NCBI GenBank assembly: GCA_003141555.1
Contig: PLMN01000003.1
Location: 124,001-188,000 of the forward strand
DNA length: 64,000 nt
Reading direction: 5' to 3'
Origin: Candidatus Aminicenantota bacterium
GTDB taxonomy: Bacteria; Acidobacteriota; Aminicenantia; Aminicenantales; UBA4085
Below, in pieces: positions 34,542-43,319 of this stretch. Made by a program: the position numbers and the translations under genes. The notes below the pieces were generated by a model. It was not told the origin of the DNA, made no database searches, and saw only the letters and a program-made list of their open reading frames with translations. Within the stretch, counting starts at the first letter, position 1; each line of letters starts with the position of its first letter.

Positions 34542-34549
34542 TTAAACGC

Positions 34550-34930
34550 ATGGATCTCGCCAAGAAAATCGCCGCCATCCCGACCTCGAAGTTCATCATC
34601 TTCATCGTCTTCTTTGCCTTGACCATCTGGCTGGTCATGCCCATGATCACGCTCACCAAGGTCGAGCTGCGCAACTCGATGGAATACTTCTACCGGGCGG
34701 CGGGCGGGGTCGTCATCATGATCATCCTGTTCGGGAAGACCGTGACCGATCTTCTCTTTTCCCAGGACCTGTCCCGCCGGCGGTCGTCGATTTACATGGC
34801 CCTCCTGACCTTTTACTCCATCGCCCTGGCCGGAGGGATCATCTTCATCGCCATCCGCATCTTGCTGCTCTACATGAACGCGAACAGCTCGTCGTTCTCG
34901 GGCGCCTCCGACACCGGCGTCCAGTATTAA
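34550..34930 (+). CDS. Small membrane protein, three transmembrane segments
   Basis: A 126-residue protein with hydrophobic stretches at about 17-36 (FIIFIVFFALTIWLVMPMIT), 50-64 and 80-110, and a short charged loop (SQDLSRRRSS). No family is recognised. It is preceded by a consensus promoter whose start point coincides with the ATG, so translation is likely leaderless. It is convergent with the sialidase-like gene. Confidence 0.6.
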   Translation: MDLAKKIAAIPTSKFIIFIVFFALTIWLVMPMITLTKVELRNSMEYFYRAAGGVVIMIILFGKTVTDLLFSQDLSRRRSSIYMALLTFYSIALAGGIIFIAIRILLLYMNANSSSFSGASDTGVQY

Positions 34931-36127
34931 TTATCTCACCGTTTTCAATAGGGCATCGGTTTCGGCGAGGGTCAAGCGGACGCTGACGATGAACGGCGGT
35001 TCGCCCTCGACCCAGTGGCCGTACGTCGTCGTGACGATTGCGCCTCCGGGCAACACCTCCACGCCGGGGTAGGCGCAATCCCAGGTATCCTTGTTGTCCA
35101 TCAGTCGGATCCGGTATTGCCCCGGCCTCCCCGCGGTGATGTCGGCATAGGTGCCCCCCCAGGCGACCCAGTCGCCCCGGCTCGGCGAACCCTTGGCCAT
35201 GTCGCGGAAAGAGATGAACAGGCGCCCGTCGGGCGCGTATTTAGCGGTATGGCGGTCGCCGGTGAGGGCTGCGGGCAGCTCGCGGGGCGCGGTCCATGTC
35301 CGGCCCTCATCGGCGGAAAAGATCACGTGCGAGTTCCGGGTCCGGGTGTTCTCCCGGAGGAGGACGGCGATCTGTCGGCCGTCGGGCGAGCGAAAGGCGC
35401 CGGGCTCGCAGAGATGAACGGCCTCAGAGCTGTAGATCGCCTCCGGGAATGCCCAGGTGAGCCCCCCGTCCCGGGAGAATGTCTTGTAGAGGGTCATGGC
35501 TTTCGAGAGAGCTCCGTCCTTGCGGAAAAACCGGCCGTCGTCGTGGAAGAGGGCCAGGTATTCGCCTTCGCCGGTCCGGATGACGCTGGCCATGGCCACG
35601 ACGCCGCCCTAGTCCCCGACGGGCCGGAGCGGGGTCCAGGTCCCCCCGTCGTCCTCCGAGACCGCCATCCGGATGGGATAGAGCCCCGAGAAGAGGATGA
35701 GGCGCTTTTTGCCGGCCTTGTCCACGACGCGGTGGATGGTCGGCGTCTCCAGGCTGGTTGCCCAGTTCTCCGGCACGGGCAGGCGTGAGCCCCAGGTCCG
35801 GCCGCCGTCCTCGCTCTTCTTGAGGCAGATCGGGCCCTTGCCATGGCCCTTGGGGTAAACGCAGAGGATGGTCTTCCCGTCTTCGAGGAGGACGGTCGTC
35901 GGGTGGCCGAGGTATTGGCCCGGCTCCCGGTCCACGATGGTCTGGAGGTCGTCCCGGCCGGCGAGGTCGACGAGCGGAACCGCGAGCTCGCGCAAGATGT
36001 CGGGCGGCGCGGCCGGTTTCTCCGGCGGTCCCTCACCCGCCGGCGGGATCGGGCTTGCGCCGGCGAGAAAAAGGGCGGACAGAAGGAGGAAGCCTACGAC
36101 GGCAGGTCCGGGGCTGGAGAATCTCAT
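34931..36127 (-). pseudogene. BNR/sialidase-like secreted protein, interrupted by one in-frame TAG
   Basis: A signal peptide (MRFSSPGPAVVGFLLLSALF) is followed by a six-bladed propeller with Asp-boxes SEDGGRTW, SEDDGGTW, SRDGGLTW and SADEGRTW. At 35,609-35,611 a TAG interrupts the frame between PLRPVGD and GGVVAMASVIRTGEG; both sides stay in the same frame and read as one protein. A TGG-to-TAG or TTC-type change, or a sequencing error, would explain it. The intact protein would be an exported exo-sialidase-like glycosidase or sugar-binding propeller. Substrate uncertain. Confidence 0.7.
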
Positions 36128-36176
36128 CCGGGAATTATAGACCGGCCGCGCTCCCCGGTAAATCCGCAATGCCTCT

Positions 36177-36204
36177 TGCGCCGCCGCCGGGATCATGTAG
36201 AATA
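36177..36204 (+). promoter_or_regulatory. Promoter upstream of the structured leader
   Basis: TTGCGC (36,177-36,182), 16-base spacer, TAGAAT (36,199-36,204). It would start a transcript about 130 bases before the gene at 36,343, covering the structured leader. Confidence 0.45.
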
Positions 36205-36240
36205 CGGCGGGAGGGGCGGGCGCTTCGGCCCGCACCCCCG

Positions 36241-36334
36241 CGGCAGCCGGTGCCCCGGGTTGAGCCCGCGGATCCTTGCCGCCGCACTCGCTCGCGCCTA
36301 AGATCGCGAGCGAGTGGCGTGACCTGCGTTCAGG
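36241..36334 (+). ncRNA. Structured leader RNA motif, copy 1 (candidate cis-regulator)
   Basis: It aligns with 46,423-46,530: GCGGCAGC, CCCGGG, GCCCG, CCGCCG(C/T)ACTCGC and GCGAGTGGCG are shared. The main stem ACTCGCTCGCG/CGCGAGCGAGT here is ACTCGCCCGTG/CACGGGCGAGT in the other copy: two pairs change and stay paired. It ends directly before the ribosome-binding site. I cannot match it to a known riboswitch class. Confidence 0.55.
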
Positions 36335-36342
36335 AGGGACGA

Positions 36343-37218
36343 GTGAAGATCCGCGACGCCCTCATTTCGCTCCGGCCGACGCAGTGGACCAAAAACCTCT
36401 TCGTGGCCGCCGCCCTCATCTTCGCTAAGAAGTTTTTCGATGTCCCCTCCGTCCTGCGGACGCTGGCCGCGATCGGCATCTTCACCCTCCTCGCCGGAGC
36501 GCACTACATCGTTAACGATCTTCTCGACATCGAGCAGGACCGGGCCCATCCCCGGAAATCGCGCCGGCCCATCGCCGCCGGCCGGATCGGCCGGGGCGAG
36601 GCGGTCACCCTGGCCGCCGTCCTCGCCGCGGTGAGCCTCGTCCTCGCCGATCTCCTCTCGCCCGCGTTTTTCAGTGCGGCCGCGGCCTACGTCCTCCTCC
36701 AGCTGGCTTATTCCATCAAGCTCAAACACGTCGTCATCCTCGACATCTTCCTCGTGGCTTCGGGCTTCGTCCTCCGAGTCATCGCCGGCGGCTTGGCCAT
36801 CTCCGTCCCGATCTCGCCCTGGCTCCTGCTCTGCACCATGCTCCTCGCCCTGTTCCTGGCCATCAGCAAGCGCCGCCACGAGCTCCGGCTTCTTGCCGCC
36901 GACGCCTCGAGCCACCGCCCCATTTTGGAGGAATACAGCTTCGGCCTGCTCGACCAGATGATCTCGATCGTCACGGCCTGCACGGTCATCGCCTACTGTC
37001 TCTACACCGTGTCCGAAGAGACCGTCCGCAAGTTCGGGACGGACCGCCTGATCTACACCACGCCGTTCGTCCTCTATGGGATTTTCCGCTACCTGTATCT
37101 GATTTATTTGAAGGGCGAGGGCGGGACTCCCGAGGAGCTGATCCTGAAGGACAAGCCGCTCCTGGCGGCGATCGGGCTGTGGATCGCGACGGTGGTCGCG
37201 ATCATCTACTATTCCTGA
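36343..37218 (+). CDS. UbiA-family prenyltransferase, decaprenyl-phosphate phosphoribosyltransferase-like
   Basis: A 291-residue membrane protein with about eight segments. The UbiA motif NDLLDIEQDRAHPRKSRRPI (NDxxDxxxD) is near residue 60 and the start RDALISLRPTQWTKNLFVAA is typical of the DPPR synthase branch (Rv3806c-like), which moves phosphoribose onto decaprenyl phosphate for arabinan or similar glycans. The GTG start was chosen because AGGAGGG lies four bases upstream. It follows the structured leader. Another UbiA substrate cannot be excluded. Confidence 0.8.
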   Translation: MKIRDALISLRPTQWTKNLFVAAALIFAKKFFDVPSVLRTLAAIGIFTLLAGAHYIVNDLLDIEQDRAHPRKSRRPIAAGRIGRGEAVTLAAVLAAVSLVLADLLSPAFFSAAAAYVLLQLAYSIKLKHVVILDIFLVASGFVLRVIAGGLAISVPISPWLLLCTMLLALFLAISKRRHELRLLAADASSHRPILEEYSFGLLDQMISIVTACTVIAYCLYTVSEETVRKFGTDRLIYTTPFVLYGIFRYLYLIYLKGEGGTPEELILKDKPLLAAIGLWIATVVAIIYYS

Positions 37219-37283
37219 GCCGTTCCGCCCGCGGTTTCCCCGGGCCGGGCCCGTTCTCCTCATCCGTTCGCCCGGCGGTCCGC

Positions 37284-38024
37284 TTAATCGCGGACGTAGC
37301 GCAGGCACCGGGGCTCCCGCTCCAAATGGAAAACGATCATCGCCTGGAGGCTCTTCCGGATCGCCTTGAGCTCGCCGGGGGTGAACGGAATCTCGTCGGT
37401 GCATGACGGCGGGTTCCGGCGCGCCCACTGGACGAAGCGGCCGAGCTCCCGGCGCACTTCATCGCGGCGGGCGGGGGCGCAGGCGTCGCAGAAAATTCCG
37501 TCCCTCTTCGGCGAAAGCCAGGCCGCCTCTTCGGGCCCGATGTCCTTGCCGCACTGCCGGCAGTGCCGGACGTCGGGCAGGAAGCCGTTCGCTTGAAGGA
37601 ACCAGGCCTCGAAATAGGGGGTCAGCAGCCCGATCTCGCCTTTCATCTTCAGGGCCCGGAGGACGGACAGGAGCAACCGGAAAAGCACATCTTCGCGCGC
37701 CCGGACGGGCGCGACGTCCTCGACGAGCTCGGCGAAGTAGGACAGGGTGAAGGACGTCCTCAGGTCGCTCTGGATCTCGAAGAACGACTCGAGGAGGTCG
37801 CAGCCGCTGACCGTGACCAAGTCCCGCCGCTCCTTCTCGTAGAAGAAGACGGTCACGTGGGACATGGGCTCGAGGGCGCTGCCGAAGCGGTTCCCGAACT
37901 TCCGCGCGCCCTTGGCCACGCCCCGGACGAGGCCCTTCTCCCGGGTGAGGAAGACGGCCAGCTTGTCCTGGTCGCCGAGGGCGGACGTCCGGAGGACGAT
38001 CGCTTCGGCTTGGTCGAGGGGCAT
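37284..38024 (-). CDS. recO: DNA repair protein RecO
   Basis: A 246-residue protein: N-terminal OB fold (QAEAIVLRTSALGDQDKLAV, FLTREKGLVRGVAKGARK) and a helical C-terminal part with a zinc site (CRQCGKD ... CDAC). RecO loads RecA with RecR/RecF in gap repair. The frame extends far upstream, but ATG at 38,024 gives the normal length. It lies 11 bases after ntrX and ends the minus-strand operon. Confidence 0.88.
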   Translation of the reverse strand: MPLDQAEAIVLRTSALGDQDKLAVFLTREKGLVRGVAKGARKFGNRFGSALEPMSHVTVFFYEKERRDLVTVSGCDLLESFFEIQSDLRTSFTLSYFAELVEDVAPVRAREDVLFRLLLSVLRALKMKGEIGLLTPYFEAWFLQANGFLPDVRHCRQCGKDIGPEEAAWLSPKRDGIFCDACAPARRDEVRRELGRFVQWARRNPPSCTDEIPFTPGELKAIRKSLQAMIVFHLEREPRCLRYVRD

Positions 38025-38035
38025 GGCGGCCGGGG

Positions 38036-39397
38036 CTAATCGATGAACGATATCTGGTGAACCTTGATCTTTTCCCGGAGGATTTCGGGCTTGAGGCCGA
38101 GGGCGGCGGACGTCTTGGCGAGATCCCAGCCGTTCTTGACCAGCAGCCGGTGGATGTATTTCCGCTCGAAAGCCGCCGCCGCCTGGCCCAGGGTGGGGAA
38201 CGGGTGGAAGCCGGCGATCTGCTCCTGCTCCCGCGTCTCGACGAGCAGGTTCAGGTGGGCGACGCCGATCTCCTCCTCCTCGACCAGGATGACGAAGCGC
38301 TCGATGACGTTCATGAGCTCGCTGACGTTGCCCGGCCAATGGTAGTTGAGGAAGGCCTTGAGGGCGTCGTTCGAGATCGTCTTCGGCTTCTTGCCGTACT
38401 CGAGCGAATAGCGGCGGAGATAATAGCGGATGAGGAGAGGGATGTCCTCGAGCCGCTCCCGGAGCGGGGGAATGGCCATGGGGATGACGTTCAGGCGGAA
38501 AAAGATGTCCTCCCGGAACCGGCCCTTGGCGATCAGGTCCTTGAGGCTCTTGCTTGTGGCGGCAATCACGCGCGTGTCGAAGCTGACCGGGTCGTTCGTT
38601 CCGGGGGGCTCGTATTTCTGCTCGACCATGGCCTTGACCAGCCGGGCCTGCGTCTTCAGGCTCATGTCGCCGATCTCGTCCAGGAAGAGCGTCCCTCCGT
38701 CGGCCAGCAGGATTTTGCCCTTCTTGTCCTTGACCGGCGGGATCGCCCGGTTGCGATCGTAGCCGAACAGCTCGCTCTCGATGAGATCGTCGGGGATGGC
38801 GGCGCAGTTGATCTCCACGAAGCGCTTGTCGGCCCGGCGGCTCTTTTCGTGAAGGAGCCGGGCGATCAGCTCCTTGCCCGTCCCGCTTTCGCCGGTGATC
38901 ATGACCCGGCCGTTGGTCGGGGCGGCTTTCTTGATCTCGCTCCGGAGCTTCTGGATCGAGGCGCTCTTCCCGACGAGGTGGAACCGGGACTTGACCCGCT
39001 CCCGGAGCTGGAGGTTCTCCTCCTCGAGCTTGTGCTGGCGGAGGGCGTTCTTGACCGTCAGCACGACCTTGTCCAGGGAGAGAGGCTTCTCGAGGAAGTC
39101 GAAGGCGCCCAGCTTGGTCGCGGCGACCGCGGTCTCGACCGTGCCGTGGCCCGAGATGACCACGACCGGCGGAGGCTCGTCCAGGGCCTTGATCCGCTCG
39201 AGGACCTGGAGCCCGTTCATCTCGGGAAGCCAGATATCGAGAAGGAGGAGGTCGAAGTTCTGGGTCTTGAACAGCGCCAGCCCGCTCTCGCCCGTCTCGG
39301 CCGTCCGGACGGAAAACCCTTCATCCTCGAGGATTCCCTGCAGCGAGGATCGGATGCTGGATTCGTCGTCGATCACCAGGATGCGGTCGCCGGCCAT
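38036..39397 (-). CDS. NtrX-like response regulator lacking the GAFTGA motif
   Basis: A 453-residue regulator. The receiver domain (1-120) has DD at 10-11, D54 as phosphorylation site and K104. The AAA+ domain has Walker A GESGTGKE (169-176) and Walker B TLFLDE. The C-terminal Fis-type HTH (about 415-450) ends KIKVHQISFID. Where sigma54 activators carry GAFTGA after ESELFG, this protein reads YDRNRAIPPVKDKKG. It is therefore unlikely to open sigma54 promoters and may act with sigma70 or as a repressor. The partner kinase gene is four bases upstream. Confidence 0.85.
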   Translation of the reverse strand: MAGDRILVIDDESSIRSSLQGILEDEGFSVRTAETGESGLALFKTQNFDLLLLDIWLPEMNGLQVLERIKALDEPPPVVVISGHGTVETAVAATKLGAFDFLEKPLSLDKVVLTVKNALRQHKLEEENLQLRERVKSRFHLVGKSASIQKLRSEIKKAAPTNGRVMITGESGTGKELIARLLHEKSRRADKRFVEINCAAIPDDLIESELFGYDRNRAIPPVKDKKGKILLADGGTLFLDEIGDMSLKTQARLVKAMVEQKYEPPGTNDPVSFDTRVIAATSKSLKDLIAKGRFREDIFFRLNVIPMAIPPLRERLEDIPLLIRYYLRRYSLEYGKKPKTISNDALKAFLNYHWPGNVSELMNVIERFVILVEEEEIGVAHLNLLVETREQEQIAGFHPFPTLGQAAAAFERKYIHRLLVKNGWDLAKTSAALGLKPEILREKIKVHQISFID

Positions 39398-39401
39398 GGC
39401 C

Positions 39402-41564
39402 TCACGCCGGCAGCTGCAGGACGAAACGGGCGCCGCTCGGGCGGCCGTTCATGACCTGGACCGTGCCGTTGTGCTCCTTGATGATCTGGTTGACGATGGC
39501 CAGCCCGAGGCCCGTGCCCTTCTTCTTCGTCGAGAAATGGGGCAGGAAGAGCCTGTCCTTGTCCTGGATTTGGATTCCGGGCCCGCTGTCCGTAACTTCG
39601 ATATTCACCTGGTTGGCCTCTCTGTCGAACGTGGCGTGAAGGGTGATTTTACCCTTTTTGTTCATGGCGTCAATGGCGTTGTCGATCAGGTTGATGAAGA
39701 CGCGCTTCATCTGCTCCGGATCGAGGGCCATGGTGGCCGGGACGTCGGGCTCGATCGCGACCTCGAACTCGACGTCGGCGAAGATCCCCCGGAACATGGT
39801 CACGACCTGGGCGATGATGTCGCGCAGGCTGGCCGGCTGGAGGTTGATCTTGGGCAGTCGGGCGAAGTCCGAGAACTCGTCGACGAGGGACTTGATCGTC
39901 TGGGCCTCCTGGATGATGACCTTCGCCCCCTGCTCCACGATCTCGCCGCCCCCCGGCTCCGTCCGCTTGAGGTTCTTGAGGATCCGCTCGGCGTTCAGCT
40001 GGATGGGGGTCAGGGGGTTCTTGATCTCGTGGGCGACCCGCTGGGCGACTTCCTTCCAGGCGGCGATCTTCTGGGCTTTGATGAGCTGGGTGAGGTCGTC
40101 GAGGACGACGATCATCCCGGCGAACTCCGGATCGCGGCCCCGGATCGGGGTCAGGGTCAGGGCGATCGTGATCTGCTGGCCGTTGAGCTGGAGCGAGAGC
40201 TCCTTGTCCATGACCCGGTGGCGGGACTTGACGGCCGCGTCGATCGCCGCCGCGAGTTCGCGGTAGCGCTCGCCGCCCAGCACTTCCCGGTACGGGCGGC
40301 CCGCCCCGCCGTCGCCCGGCAAGGCGAGCATATCCCGGGCCGAGGGATTGATCGTGGCGATCATCCCGTCGCCGGCGAGGGCGATCACCCCGGTGTTGAT
40401 TGTGTTGAGGATGGTCTCGATGGACTGCTTCCGGGCCTCGAGCTCGGCCGTCTTCTGGTCGGTGGCCTGGCGGCCGGCCTTGACGTCGGAGATCATCTGG
40501 TTGAAGGCGTCGATGAGAAGCCCGATCTCATCGGAGGCCGGGTCCTCGACCTTGACCGCGAGGTTGCCCTTCGAGACCTCCTTGGCCGCTTGGGCGAGCT
40601 TCTCGATGGGCACGGTGATGCTCTTGGCGATGTGGAACCCGATCCAGACCGCGGCGAAAACGATGAGCATGGTCACGAAGATTAGGAGGAGGAGGTACAG
40701 GGTTTTGGCCAGGTCCTGGGGCTTGCGCGTCCGGTAGCGCTCGATGAACGAGGAAAGGGAGGTGATCTTCTGGGCGTAGCTCTTGGGCAAGAACTTGCCG
40801 GTCACGGCCAGGAGATTCCCGGCCGGCGGGATGGGCGTCGAGACGCCGCTCCGGACGAACTCGCCGGCGCCCATGCTCAGGCGCTCCCGGATCGGCTCCC
40901 CGAGGTGAGCCCTCTGGACGGCGCTGGCCGAGAGCTCCTGGTAATCCTGGAAGGGGAGGTTCGGGTTGTAATAGGAAAAGAGCTCCTCCTTTTCGAGGAA
41001 GATCCCGATCTCGTCCAGGTGGTACTCGGACAGCTTGGTCCGGACGAGGTCCTCAAGCTTGCCCCGGTTCTCCGGGGCGAGCAGGTTCTGGCGGCGGATC
41101 TCCTTGCCGAGCTGGATCGAATAATGCTCGGTCATCTCGGAGATCATGACGTAGAAGCCGTCGGCCACGTCCTTGGTGTCGTTCAGGATCCGGGTGAAGT
41201 CCGGCTTGAACCATTGTTCGATGTTGCGGTTGATGAGGTTGCTCGTGAAGAGGAAGAGGAGGAGCGTGGGGATGAAGGACACGGCCGTGAAGAAGATGAC
41301 GAGCTTGATCTTGAAATGAGCCCCCACGACCTTGCGCTTGCGCTCGAGGTAGAGCTTGGCCAGGTTCCGGCCGAGGACGAAGAGGAGGATGAGGGCCAGG
41401 AGGAGGACGATGATCTGGAGGGCGTAGAGGAGGAGGTTCGTGACGTTGGATGGCGAGAACTCGGTGGATCGGCGGAGGAAGAAATCGATCACCACGAACA
41501 GGACGATCAGGAGGATGATTAGGCCCCCGACGATCCGCGAGCCGCGCTCTTTCGGGGTGGCCAT
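39402..41564 (-). CDS. NtrY-like membrane sensor histidine kinase
   Basis: A 720-residue kinase. It has three N-terminal membrane segments (about 10-110), a periplasmic part, a fourth segment near 290, then HAMP (KSITVPIEKLAQAAKEVSKG), PAS (about 380-480, IALAGDGMIATINPSARDML), HisKA with HEIKNPLTPIQLNAERIL and a HATPase (NLIDNAIDAM, DSGPGI, GTGLGLAIVNQI). The order and three-helix N-terminus are typical of NtrY. It should phosphorylate the adjacent NtrX-like regulator in response to envelope or nitrogen/redox signals. Confidence 0.88.
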   Translation of the reverse strand: MATPKERGSRIVGGLIILLIVLFVVIDFFLRRSTEFSPSNVTNLLLYALQIIVLLLALILLFVLGRNLAKLYLERKRKVVGAHFKIKLVIFFTAVSFIPTLLLFLFTSNLINRNIEQWFKPDFTRILNDTKDVADGFYVMISEMTEHYSIQLGKEIRRQNLLAPENRGKLEDLVRTKLSEYHLDEIGIFLEKEELFSYYNPNLPFQDYQELSASAVQRAHLGEPIRERLSMGAGEFVRSGVSTPIPPAGNLLAVTGKFLPKSYAQKITSLSSFIERYRTRKPQDLAKTLYLLLLIFVTMLIVFAAVWIGFHIAKSITVPIEKLAQAAKEVSKGNLAVKVEDPASDEIGLLIDAFNQMISDVKAGRQATDQKTAELEARKQSIETILNTINTGVIALAGDGMIATINPSARDMLALPGDGGAGRPYREVLGGERYRELAAAIDAAVKSRHRVMDKELSLQLNGQQITIALTLTPIRGRDPEFAGMIVVLDDLTQLIKAQKIAAWKEVAQRVAHEIKNPLTPIQLNAERILKNLKRTEPGGGEIVEQGAKVIIQEAQTIKSLVDEFSDFARLPKINLQPASLRDIIAQVVTMFRGIFADVEFEVAIEPDVPATMALDPEQMKRVFINLIDNAIDAMNKKGKITLHATFDREANQVNIEVTDSGPGIQIQDKDRLFLPHFSTKKKGTGLGLAIVNQIIKEHNGTVQVMNGRPSGARFVLQLPA

Positions 41565-41575
41565 GGGGATGCGCC

Positions 41576-42385
41576 TCAGCGGTCCCGCGTCCCCGCCGGG
41601 CTCTTGACGGGCGGCCCGGCCAGGAACGAGGCCAGCGTCTCGCGGTTGATCCGGACGTTGGTCAGGACCGCGCCCGGGGCCCCGAGAGGCCGGCCTGGCC
41701 GGCCGTTGAGGGTGAAGGCGAAGCCGCCGGCGTTCCCAGTCTGGAGGACGAGCTCCCGGCGGGCCGTGCAGACCGCCTTGTCTCCGGGATGCTTCATCCC
41801 GTCGAATTGGACCATCCCATCGGCCGCGATGTGGATCCAGGTCTCGGCGGTGAAGGTCAGCTCGAGCTTCAAGTCCGTCCCCACGTCGGTGGGGCCGGCA
41901 TCAAGGACGGGCGGCAGCTCGACGGGGGCCGAGACGACCGTGTGAATAGCCCGGGAAGGAGCCGCGACGACGGGCGTATTGTTCCGCATCGGCCTGAGGA
42001 AAAGGATATAGGCCGCGGTCAGGAGGATGAGGAGGATCAGGGCTAGGCCGCCGGCGACGGCCCGCCGCAGCTTTCTCCGGGGCGCCCGTTTTCTCTTATC
42101 CGGGCGAATGTCCGGAGCGGGCCATTTCGGTCGAACTTCCGCCTCGACGGCCGGCCGGACTTCTTCGAGGTACCGGGCCAGGAAGCGGTCTTCGGGCAGG
42201 CGCAGGACCTTGGCGTAGGTCCGAAGGATGCCTTTGATGAAGAACGGCTCGAGCAGATCCTCATAGCTCCCACTCTCCAAGGCCTCGAGATGCTTCAGGT
42301 TGATCTTCGTTTTTTCGGCGATGTCCTTGAGCGTGACGGAGCGCTGTTCCCGTTCCCGGCGGAGTTCCTCACCCAGCGTGGCCAT
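41576..42385 (-). CDS. RodZ-like protein (HTH_25, TM, DUF4115)
   Basis: A 269-residue protein. The N-terminal HTH_25 domain (LGEELRREREQRSVTLKDIA, EKTKINLKHLEALESGSYED) is followed by a basic stretch, one membrane segment (AVAGGLALILLILLTAAYIL, about 108-127), a proline-rich linker and a DUF4115 domain (LELTFTAETWIHIAADGMVQ ... FTLNGRPGRPLG). RodZ links MreB to the wall machinery. Here it lies between ftsX and ntrY, an envelope-focused operon. Confidence 0.78.
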   Translation of the reverse strand: MATLGEELRREREQRSVTLKDIAEKTKINLKHLEALESGSYEDLLEPFFIKGILRTYAKVLRLPEDRFLARYLEEVRPAVEAEVRPKWPAPDIRPDKRKRAPRRKLRRAVAGGLALILLILLTAAYILFLRPMRNNTPVVAAPSRAIHTVVSAPVELPPVLDAGPTDVGTDLKLELTFTAETWIHIAADGMVQFDGMKHPGDKAVCTARRELVLQTGNAGGFAFTLNGRPGRPLGAPGAVLTNVRINRETLASFLAGPPVKSPAGTRDR

Positions 42386-42419
42386 GGCCTCACAATGTTA
42401 GGCCTATCAAAGATTTGTG

Positions 42420-43319
42420 TCAAATCTTGAGAAACCGGCCGATGGAGCTCAGGCTGCCCAGGAAGCCCACCAGGCCGCCGCCGCCGAGGAGGCCGAAAAC
42501 CTGGGAGACGCTCAGATAGCGGAAGGCGATGATCTCCTGGAGAGCGCCGAGCGAGCTTCCGAGATAGAGGGGGAAGGACTTGATGAGGGCGAGCACGATC
42601 AGGAGGGAGAGTCCGGCGCCGGCAATCCCCATCACCACCCCTTCGATGAGAAAGGGCACGCGGATGAACGTGTTGGTCGCGCCGACGAGTCGGAGGATCT
42701 CGATCTCGGACCGGCGGGCGAGGACGTTGAGCTTGATGACGTTCGAGATGATGAAGAACGAGGCCAGGATCAGGATCCCGCCCAGGAAGAATCCCACCGC
42801 CTCGACGAGGCGGCCGAGGGCGCGGACTTTCCCGGCCCATTCCCGGTTGTACTGGACGTCCTCGACGGCGGCGAGCTTGCGGACCTCGGCGATGAAGCCG
42901 AGAACGCGCTCCGCGGGAACGCCGGCGTCCTTGAGACCGGCCTCGATCGAGGTCGGGAAGGGGTTCGTCCCCAGGTTCTGGAGGATGTCGCGGAGGTCGG
43001 GGAAGTTCGTCCTGAACCGGTCGAGGGCCTGGTCGGGCCCGACCGCCCGGACGCTTCCGATCAGGGGCGAGCTCCGAACGGCGGCCTCGGCGGCGTCCCG
43101 GTCCGCGGGCGGGGCATCCTTCTTGAGGTAGACGATGACCGTCAGGTTCTTCGAGAGCTCGCCCGCCTTGGCCCGGAGGTTGCCCGAGAGCGACAGGACG
43201 ACGCCGACCGTGACGAACGAAAAGCAGATAATGGTCAGCGAGAAGACGTGCCGCGTCTTGAATTGCCACAGGTTGTGCAGGGCCTCGCGCAGGAAGTAGC
43301 GGAGCTTGGCCGGGGTCAT
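42420..43319 (-). CDS. ftsX: Cell division ABC-type permease FtsX
   Basis: A 299-residue protein with four membrane segments: about 25-47 (VFSLTIICFSFVTVGVVLSL), then a periplasmic domain (50-165), and segments near 175, 220 and 270. FtsX with FtsE controls wall hydrolases at the septum. Its start overlaps the ftsE stop by ATGA, a strong coupling. Confidence 0.9.
   Translation of the reverse strand: MTPAKLRYFLREALHNLWQFKTRHVFSLTIICFSFVTVGVVLSLSGNLRAKAGELSKNLTVIVYLKKDAPPADRDAAEAAVRSSPLIGSVRAVGPDQALDRFRTNFPDLRDILQNLGTNPFPTSIEAGLKDAGVPAERVLGFIAEVRKLAAVEDVQYNREWAGKVRALGRLVEAVGFFLGGILILASFFIISNVIKLNVLARRSEIEILRLVGATNTFIRVPFLIEGVVMGIAGAGLSLLIVLALIKSFPLYLGSSLGALQEIIAFRYLSVSQVFGLLGGGGLVGFLGSLSSIGRFLKI

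Noticed and set aside
33061-34545. Long + strand frame (494 codons) opposite the MFS gene
   Set aside because: An antisense shadow of GC-rich coding DNA; product is low-complexity Arg/Glu/Gly without motifs, and the opposite strand has a clear transporter. The same applies to long antisense frames at 38,057-39,454, 39,402 region, 42,417-43,565, 51,294-53,600 and 54,044-55,123.
35609-35611. Pyrrolysine or programmed readthrough at the TAG in the sialidase-like gene
   Set aside because: No Pyl machinery is visible, no context signal; a point mutation or error is simpler.
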